DNA from: an uncultured Dorea sp.
GTDB lineage: Bacteria; Bacillota; Clostridia; Lachnospirales; Lachnospiraceae
DNA: 26,255 nucleotides
Assembly (NCBI RefSeq): GCF_934294775.1
Contig: NZ_CAKRAH010000038.1
Location: 1 to 26,255 of the forward strand
Direction of reading: 5' to 3'
Shown in pieces: positions 21,924-26,255 of the stretch (the first letter of the stretch is position 1; each line of letters begins with the position of its first letter). A program made the translations under genes and the position numbers. The notes under the pieces are model-generated. The model had not been told where the DNA came from, did no database searches, and worked only from the letters and a program-made list of their open reading frames with translations.

Positions 21924-23312
21924 TCATCTAATATTATATCTTTTATACCTCTTTTTCTTCTTCCAGAAATAATACGGTATCAGAAATAAAAGTGTTCCTC
22001 CCCATGCCAATGGATAACTGATCAATAGAATCTCTACTTTATGATGTATTGGTGTCATAATCATAATCCATGGAAGCCGGACCAAAAACAAACCACCAAA
22101 CGTAAATATCGTCGGCCAGAGCACATCTCCCACACCACGAAGTCCTCCACTTAGATTCTCAAGCAGGATACTAAGTAAATAGCTCGGGACCAGAAAACGC
22201 AGCATATAAACTCCGATCTGAATCACATTCGGATCCGTCGTAAACATATGGTACATCGGTTCACAGAACGCATACAGAATCACAATGATCGCTCCTGTAA
22301 ATATATACGAAATCCCGATATTAACACGAATACTCTTATATACCCTGTCCAATTTACCTGCGCCATAATTCTGTCCGGCAAAAGTTGTTACCGCCGCTCC
22401 AAGTGCGCTGGATACAGTCCAGAAGATCAGATCCAGTTTTCCATAGGCTGCCCACCCTGCTGCGGTATCTGTTCCAAAGCTGTTAACAGATGCCTGGATG
22501 ACTACATTCGTCACACCATAAGCACATGCCTGTAATGCCCCAGGAACCCCTATTTTCAATTCCTTAGACAGAACCCCTGCATCCATACGAAGCTCCCTGC
22601 ATCTAAGCTTCATAGCATCATAATCTTTCGTCAGTGAATATGTAACCAGCAGCGCACTGATGCACTGTGAGAAAACCGTTGCCAGTGCTGCCCCGGCAAT
22701 TCCCATTTTCAGTACGACCACCAAGAAAATATCAAGAACAATATTCAATACACAGCAAACCACCAGATACAAAAGCGGTCTTCTTGAATCACCCACAGCC
22801 CTCATGATCGCCGAACCCATATTATAAACCAGTGTAAATAAAATTCCCATAAAATAAATTCTAAGATATGTCGTTGATGATGCCATCATCTCCTGTGGCG
22901 TATTCATAATTTTCAGTAACCACGGTGTAAGCACTGCACCAGCAACAGATATCACAAGACTGATCACGATGGAAAACAGGTATGCAGTATGTAATCCCAC
23001 ATGCAGCCTTTTTCTGTCTTTTGCACCGTAATATTGAGCAATGATAACTGCTGCCCCATTGGCCAGTCCATTAAAGAATGTTACAACGATCGTCGATAAT
23101 ACCGCCGCAGGACCGCCTACACTTGCCAGTGCCGCTTTTCCCACAAAACGTCCGACAATAATCGTATCTACTGTTGTATATAATTGCTGAATTAATGTTC
23201 CCAGCATGATCGGAAAGAAAAATATCAGAAGCTGTTTCCAGATAATTCCTTCCGTAATCGCATTTTTTTCAATCGTTTTTTCCCCCACTTTTATCCCTCT
23301 CTTACTTTTCAT
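21924..23312 (-). CDS. MATE-family multidrug efflux transporter
   Basis: A 462-residue membrane protein with 12 helices in two MatE repeats. Typical sequences are FFPIMLGTLIQQLYTTVDTIIVGRFVGKAALASVGG in helix 1-2 and AWAAYGKLDLIFWTVSSALGAAVTTFAGQNYGAGKLDRV in the second half. It exports cationic or hydrophobic compounds in exchange for sodium or protons. The ATG at 23312 is 4 nt after the stop of the CHR gene, with AGAGGT directly adjacent. An in-frame GTG at 23288 has a better spaced AGAGGG and may be the true start (454 residues). It forms an operon with the two CHR genes. Confidence 0.93.
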   Translation of the reverse strand: MKSKRGIKVGEKTIEKNAITEGIIWKQLLIFFFPIMLGTLIQQLYTTVDTIIVGRFVGKAALASVGGPAAVLSTIVVTFFNGLANGAAVIIAQYYGAKDRKRLHVGLHTAYLFSIVISLVISVAGAVLTPWLLKIMNTPQEMMASSTTYLRIYFMGILFTLVYNMGSAIMRAVGDSRRPLLYLVVCCVLNIVLDIFLVVVLKMGIAGAALATVFSQCISALLVTYSLTKDYDAMKLRCRELRMDAGVLSKELKIGVPGALQACAYGVTNVVIQASVNSFGTDTAAGWAAYGKLDLIFWTVSSALGAAVTTFAGQNYGAGKLDRVYKSIRVNIGISYIFTGAIIVILYAFCEPMYHMFTTDPNVIQIGVYMLRFLVPSYLLSILLENLSGGLRGVGDVLWPTIFTFGGLFLVRLPWIMIMTPIHHKVEILLISYPLAWGGTLLFLIPYYFWKKKKRYKRYNIR

Positions 23313-23316
23313 ACCT

Positions 23317-23880
23317 CTACTTCACAACATTTGAAACAACAACTTTCATCACACCCGCCAGCAACATCACCCATATAGGATTCATCTTTACCTTTCTAAG
23401 TAATACCAGACAAATGAAAAATATTATAACCAGACTCCACTTCGTTCCTACGAATGTAATAATTTCTTCACTTCCCCAGAATGCCGTCGCCAGAATCGAA
23501 ATTCCTGCCGCTCCGATCATTGCCACAACAGCTGGTCTCAGTGAATGTAACACCTCCTGCATCATTGTCATATTGCGATATTTTAAATATAGCTTTGCAA
23601 GAATTGTAACAATAATACATGGCGGTAAAATACATCCAAACGTTGCGGCAAATGCTCCCGGAATTCCAGCTATCTTAATTCCGACAAAAGTAGCTGAATT
23701 CACCGCAATCGGTCCCGGTGTCATCTGGGAAATCGTAATAAGATCCGTAAATTCCGACATACGAAGCCAGTGATGTGCTGTTACAACCTGTCCCTGAATC
23801 AATGGCATAGCGGCATATCCACCGCCAAAGCTAAACATTCCAACCTGTAAAAAGCTGAGAAACAACTGTAAATATATCAT
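23317..23880 (-). CDS. CHR-family (chromate-type) transporter, second half protein
   Basis: A 187-residue single-domain CHR protein. The N-terminus shows the family motifs FLQVGMFSFGGGYAAMPLIQ and ITISQMTPGPIAVNSATFVGIKIAG, and about five helices follow. Short CHR proteins work in pairs, here with the gene just upstream, whose stop overlaps this start by 4 nt (ATGA, 23877-23880). The family is named for chromate resistance, but in gut anaerobes the natural substrate is unknown and chromate is unlikely to be the main one. MATE follows 4 nt downstream. Confidence 0.9.
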   Translation of the reverse strand: MIYLQLFLSFLQVGMFSFGGGYAAMPLIQGQVVTAHHWLRMSEFTDLITISQMTPGPIAVNSATFVGIKIAGIPGAFAATFGCILPPCIIVTILAKLYLKYRNMTMMQEVLHSLRPAVVAMIGAAGISILATAFWGSEEIITFVGTKWSLVIIFFICLVLLRKVKMNPIWVMLLAGVMKVVVSNVVK

Positions 23881-24443
23881 TGCTTTTCTCCTCTCTTATT
23901 CATACAGGCCCGGATAACGCCTATTATGCCACATACAATTACAATATACACGACATTGATTTTATAGATACAGGAGGCAATAAAAGCCCCTGCCATAATC
24001 ACTATCGATGTGATACTTTTCTCTTTTACAATTCCTGATCCCATTTCGTAGGTAACGGATGCTATAACTGCTCCAACTCCTGCCTGCATCCCTTCCAGCA
24101 TCTGACTGACAAAATAATTGCTCCGAAATGCATTATAACAGACTGAAATAACCGAAATAATTACAAATGGCGGAATTATCGTACCTATAATTGAAACTAC
24201 AACGCCCAAAAGTCCCGCTAATTTGTAACCTACTACAATCGCTCCATTTACCGCAATTGCACCCGGTGACGACTGTGCAATCGCCACCAGATCCAGCATC
24301 TCATTTTCCTCAATCCAGTGATATTCATCTACAAATTTCTTTTTCATCAATGTCACAATGACATATCCACCGCCAAATGTAAATGCACTTAAATATAATG
24401 TTGAAATAAATATTTTCCATAAAATATTCTTTTTACTTTCCAT
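23877..24443 (-). CDS. CHR-family (chromate-type) transporter, first half protein
   Basis: A 188-residue partner of the next CHR protein, with the same motifs (LSAFTFGGGYVIVTLMKKKF, AIAQSSPGAIAVNGAIVVGYKLAG). I start at the ATG at 24443 (MESKKNILWK). The frame runs on to a GTG at 24494, but that extension encodes the terminator hairpin of the upstream gene, and the chosen start gives a length equal to its partner. The ribosome site is weak (GAG nine bases upstream), so expression may depend on readthrough of that hairpin or a promoter I cannot see. First gene of a CHR-CHR-MATE operon. Confidence 0.88.
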   Translation of the reverse strand: MESKKNILWKIFISTLYLSAFTFGGGYVIVTLMKKKFVDEYHWIEENEMLDLVAIAQSSPGAIAVNGAIVVGYKLAGLLGVVVSIIGTIIPPFVIISVISVCYNAFRSNYFVSQMLEGMQAGVGAVIASVTYEMGSGIVKEKSITSIVIMAGAFIASCIYKINVVYIVIVCGIIGVIRACMNKRGEKQ

Positions 24444-24456
24444 ATTCTGCAACTCT

Positions 24457-24490
24457 AAAAGCCTCAATTCCTGATCAGTCAGGAATTGAG
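24457..24490 (-). terminator. Terminator/attenuator between Rpn-type gene and CHR operon
   Basis: A perfect 12-bp stem CTCAATTCCTGA/TCAGGAATTGAG around a CTGA loop, followed on the minus strand by GCTTTT. It lies 10 bases after the stop of the Rpn-type gene and 14 bases before the CHR start. The short T-run suggests partial termination. Confidence 0.75.
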
Positions 24491-24500
24491 ACACTTTACC

Positions 24501-25592
24501 TTACTTATTTTTTTCTCTTTCCAGTTCTTCTTTTAATCTTCGTATTTCTTCATCCTTCTGGCTTAACTCTTCATCCTTCTGGCTTAACTCTTCATCTTTC
24601 TGGGTTAACTGCTCGTTCTTCCGGCTTAACTGCACCTTTTTCTGTCTCAGCTCTTCATCCAATTGTTTCTTTTCTTTCTTCTGTTCTTCCAATTCTTTCT
24701 GCATATCATCAATCATAAGTTTTACCGTATTTCGGTCTAATTCCAGCAATTCTTTTGAAAACATCTGCATCACCTCTTCAATATTCCGGCAGACATCATA
24801 CACTTGCTCATACATTTCTTTAAAATCCGGATATTTTTCAATCAATGTTATCACCGATTCCGGATCATCCATTGAAAAAAAGGCAAGCCATGCTTCTAAC
24901 CGATTCTCTATTTTTATACTTCCATCTTCATTTTGCTGAATCTTCTTAAATATGTCAAGAGGTATAAACAAATATTCTTGTAATAAATTTATATTTACTC
25001 CTGTATTAGACTTTTGCATGAACCTGTGAATATAATCCTCCGTATACTCTTTAAATTCTTTTGGACTATTTTCAAAAAATACAATTGTATAAACCTGCTT
25101 AATATCCCTGTATGAAAATTTCTTTCCTTTCATTCCCCGTACTCTCTTATATTGCCTTAATAACAGATCAGCAGAATAACAGGCGCTTCTTTCTCCCGGA
25201 AAATAATATCCCACTTTTTGTATTTCCAGATTAGCGATACTTCCAGTTTCCAGCTGTACAACTATATCTGTAATCAGCAATGAAGATTCATCTGCAAGTC
25301 TTGTTCCATCATTCGGTAAAATATCTATCGTCTTTACCTTTTGCTTTAACAATAATGAAAGTAACTCATCTACCCGTTCTGGTGAACTCTCCGGATTTAG
25401 AATCTCTTTTATCATGAAATCATACATTATCTTCACTCCTCTGACTCCTGTACAGAAATTCAGAAATTCTTCCTGTTCTTCCGGATTCCATCCATAATAA
25501 ATCATGCTTAGTTTCGCTTTACTTTCAATTTCTTTTAACACCTCCTCTCGTGTCCTGATCATTGGAAAATATTGTTGCAGTTTGTTTGTCAT
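24501..25592 (-). CDS. Rpn-family PD-(D/E)XK nuclease/putative transposase with coiled-coil tail
   Basis: A 363-residue protein. I start at the ATG at 25592 because GAGGAGG lies 8 bases upstream; earlier Met codons at 25625 and 25598 are badly placed. The nuclease core has LLSLLLKQKVKTIDILPNDG, SSLLITDIVVQLETGSIANLEIQKVGY (D...ExQ, matching the family D...ExQ/K site) and RSACYSADLLLRQYKRV. Later sections (VYTIVFFENSPKEFKEY, NRLEAWLAFFSMDDPESVITLIEKYP) are typical of the group. The last 60 residues are a coiled coil with repeated QKDEELS heptads. Rpn proteins promote RecA-independent recombination in E. coli; the role here is unproven. A related but broken gene lies at 3346-3846. Confidence 0.88.
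   Translation of the reverse strand: MTNKLQQYFPMIRTREEVLKEIESKAKLSMIYYGWNPEEQEEFLNFCTGVRGVKIMYDFMIKEILNPESSPERVDELLSLLLKQKVKTIDILPNDGTRLADESSLLITDIVVQLETGSIANLEIQKVGYYFPGERSACYSADLLLRQYKRVRGMKGKKFSYRDIKQVYTIVFFENSPKEFKEYTEDYIHRFMQKSNTGVNINLLQEYLFIPLDIFKKIQQNEDGSIKIENRLEAWLAFFSMDDPESVITLIEKYPDFKEMYEQVYDVCRNIEEVMQMFSKELLELDRNTVKLMIDDMQKELEEQKKEKKQLDEELRQKKVQLSRKNEQLTQKDEELSQKDEELSQKDEEIRRLKEELEREKNK
24549..24632 (-). repeat. 21-bp in-frame tandem repeat in the Rpn coiled coil
   Basis: Four copies of a 21-bp unit (TTCATCCTTCTGGCTTAACT plus one base) start at 24549, 24570, 24591 and 24612. The first two are identical and the others diverged. Each encodes one heptad (QKDEELS), so copy number changes would alter tail length without a frameshift. 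Confidence 0.85.
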
Positions 25593-25927
25593 AGGCATTT
25601 CCTCCTCAAAATATAAAATTTTCATATTCTATCAAGTTGGAATTTTGTTTCAGAATTTATATGAAACTTTCGAAACTTGATGCCTCCCGGCTTAGAATTA
25701 CTAGAGAGTATTTAGATTCCCCTCTGAAGTGAAATCAGAATAACATATCATTTATAAATTTACAATGTAAAGAAATCTCTTTTTTATGAATCTTCAAAAC
25801 TTTGTGCAACTTTCCCTTTTTATACAAACAACTACGCCATTACATTACTTGCGAAATATCAATAATAGATAAAATGACATGCTTGCTTTTCAGGATTTTG
25901 ATATATCATTTGTACAATTTTTTACAA
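25593..25927 (-). promoter_or_regulatory. Gene-free leader region upstream of the Rpn-type gene
   Basis: AT-rich, with no coding potential that I can support. A compound hairpin spans 25632-25680 (outer arms TCAAGTT/AACTTGA, inner GTTTC/GAAAC). A possible minus-strand promoter is TTGTAA (25765-25760) and TATTCT (25742-25737) with 17 bp between; it would give a leader of about 140 nt containing the hairpin. Confidence 0.4.
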
Positions 25928-25967
25928 ACAAAAAAATAAGAGAAACGCTGTCATTTCAACGTTTCTC
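25928..25967 (-). terminator. Terminator of the tRNA operon
   Basis: On the minus strand GAGAAACG and CGTTTCTC pair around a 12-nt loop and are followed by TTATTTTTTTG. It lies 15 bases after the 3' end of tRNA-Leu. Confidence 0.88.
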
Positions 25968-25981
25968 CCATTTTTAACTAA

Positions 25982-26067
25982 TGCCGCAGACCGGAATCGA
26001 ACCGGTACGGGAGGTTAGTCCCGCAGGATTTTAAGTCCTGTGCGTCTGCCAGTTCCGCCACTGCGGC
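25982..26067 (-). tRNA. tRNA-Leu (anticodon TAA)
   Basis: An 86-nt class II tRNA. The acceptor stem is GCCGCAG/CTGCGGC with discriminator A. The anticodon loop CTTAAAA reads TAA between the arms CAGGA/TCCTG. The long variable arm (CGGGACTAACCTCCCG) and T-loop GGTTCGATTCC are intact. The CCA end is not encoded. It decodes UUA and UUG. It is co-transcribed with tRNA-Val upstream. Confidence 0.97.
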
Positions 26068-26179
26068 ATACAAGATGAACCGCGCCAACTCCGAAGGAGT
26101 TGTGTGCATCGATGCGAAGCATCGCGTCACATTTCGTGATTACACTACTTGCAAATCGTGATAACTTACTATCACGAAA
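26068..26179 (-). other. Structured spacer between the two tRNA genes
   Basis: Three inverted repeats lie in 112 nt. AACTCC/GGAGTT at 26087-26101 and CGATGC/GCATCG at 26110-26124 each enclose TTC on the minus strand and so form cUUCGg/c-type tetraloop hairpins. ATTTCGTGAT/ATCACGAAAT (26131-26140 and 26171-26180) form a longer stem-loop; a competing partner TCGTGAT lies at 26156-26162. The last arm reaches the 3' end of tRNA-Val. Confidence 0.7.
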
Positions 26180-26252
26180 TGGGACCAATAGGGCTCGAAC
26201 CTATGACCCTCTGCTTGTAAGGCAGATGCTCTCCCAGCTGAGCTATGATCCC
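26180..26252 (-). tRNA. tRNA-Val (anticodon TAC)
   Basis: A 73-nt tRNA. The acceptor stem GGGATCA/TGGTCCC has one G-T pair and discriminator A. The D-arm contains AGCTCAGCTGGGAGAGC. The anticodon loop CTTACAA reads TAC between CTGC and GCAG, and the T-loop is GGTTCGAGCCC. CCA is not encoded. It precedes tRNA-Leu(TAA) in the same direction; more tRNA genes may lie beyond the window edge. Confidence 0.97.
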
Positions 26253-26255
26253 ATA

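Noticed and set aside
25593..25927. Hidden small gene in the long gap before the Rpn-type gene
   Set aside because: No frame has a ribosome site with a plausible start, and the composition is uniformly AT-rich with hairpins.

Overview
The window looks like chromosome from a low-to-mid GC Gram-positive anaerobe, most likely a gut Lachnospiraceae (Dorea/Mediterraneibacter/Blautia type). The evidence is AGGAGG ribosome sites, sigma-A promoters with 17-bp spacers, a Gram-positive LexA box, a UmuC-like polymerase paired with YolD, a CD1871A-type CXXC protein and an Rpn-family nuclease. Nearly all genes are on the minus strand; only the rpiR-agcS pair and a 19-codon gene end at the left edge are on the plus strand. 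Family names come from reading motifs, not from searches.

Positions 1-4300 are AT-rich accessory DNA. They hold a secreted protein with an Ala-rich hydrophobic segment followed 12 nt later by a small membrane protein (possible bacteriocin/immunity pair), a DUF4143 AAA+ ATPase behind a 32-bp repeat array that contains its own -35 box, and a deletion scar where a frameshifted Rpn-type nuclease gene runs into the 3' end of a purine permease gene. Positions 4059-8210 carry an RDAC-like small protein and an unknown membrane protein behind a MerR-type promoter, an SOS polymerase/YolD operon behind a LexA box, and an unknown two-TM protein.

Positions 8323-15330 are a block of transport and extracytoplasmic redox genes: cstA; a three-gene operon (TlpA-like lipoprotein, a 59-aa CXXC membrane protein, a polyferredoxin-type membrane protein); and a second group (TcyP-like symporter, coupled 158-aa anchored protein ending in Cys, 494-aa thioredoxin-fold lipoprotein). 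I infer that electrons from the membrane Fe-S protein reduce the outward-facing thioredoxin-like lipoproteins, possibly for cystine or envelope thiols.

Positions 15691-19548 form an alanine-use locus: alanine dehydrogenase divergent from an RpiR-family regulator and an AGCS alanine/glycine:cation symporter. Matching DNA motifs lie just upstream of the ald and agcS -35 boxes and again downstream of both start sites. Ald makes pyruvate, and CstA-family proteins can carry pyruvate or peptides, so the two parts may be linked in metabolism.

Positions 19623-26255 hold a GGDEF-REC-HD-GYP protein, a MATE exporter with a two-gene CHR transporter, an intact Rpn-family nuclease with a repetitive coiled-coil tail, and tRNA-Val(TAC) and tRNA-Leu(TAA), with several hairpins in the spacer between them.
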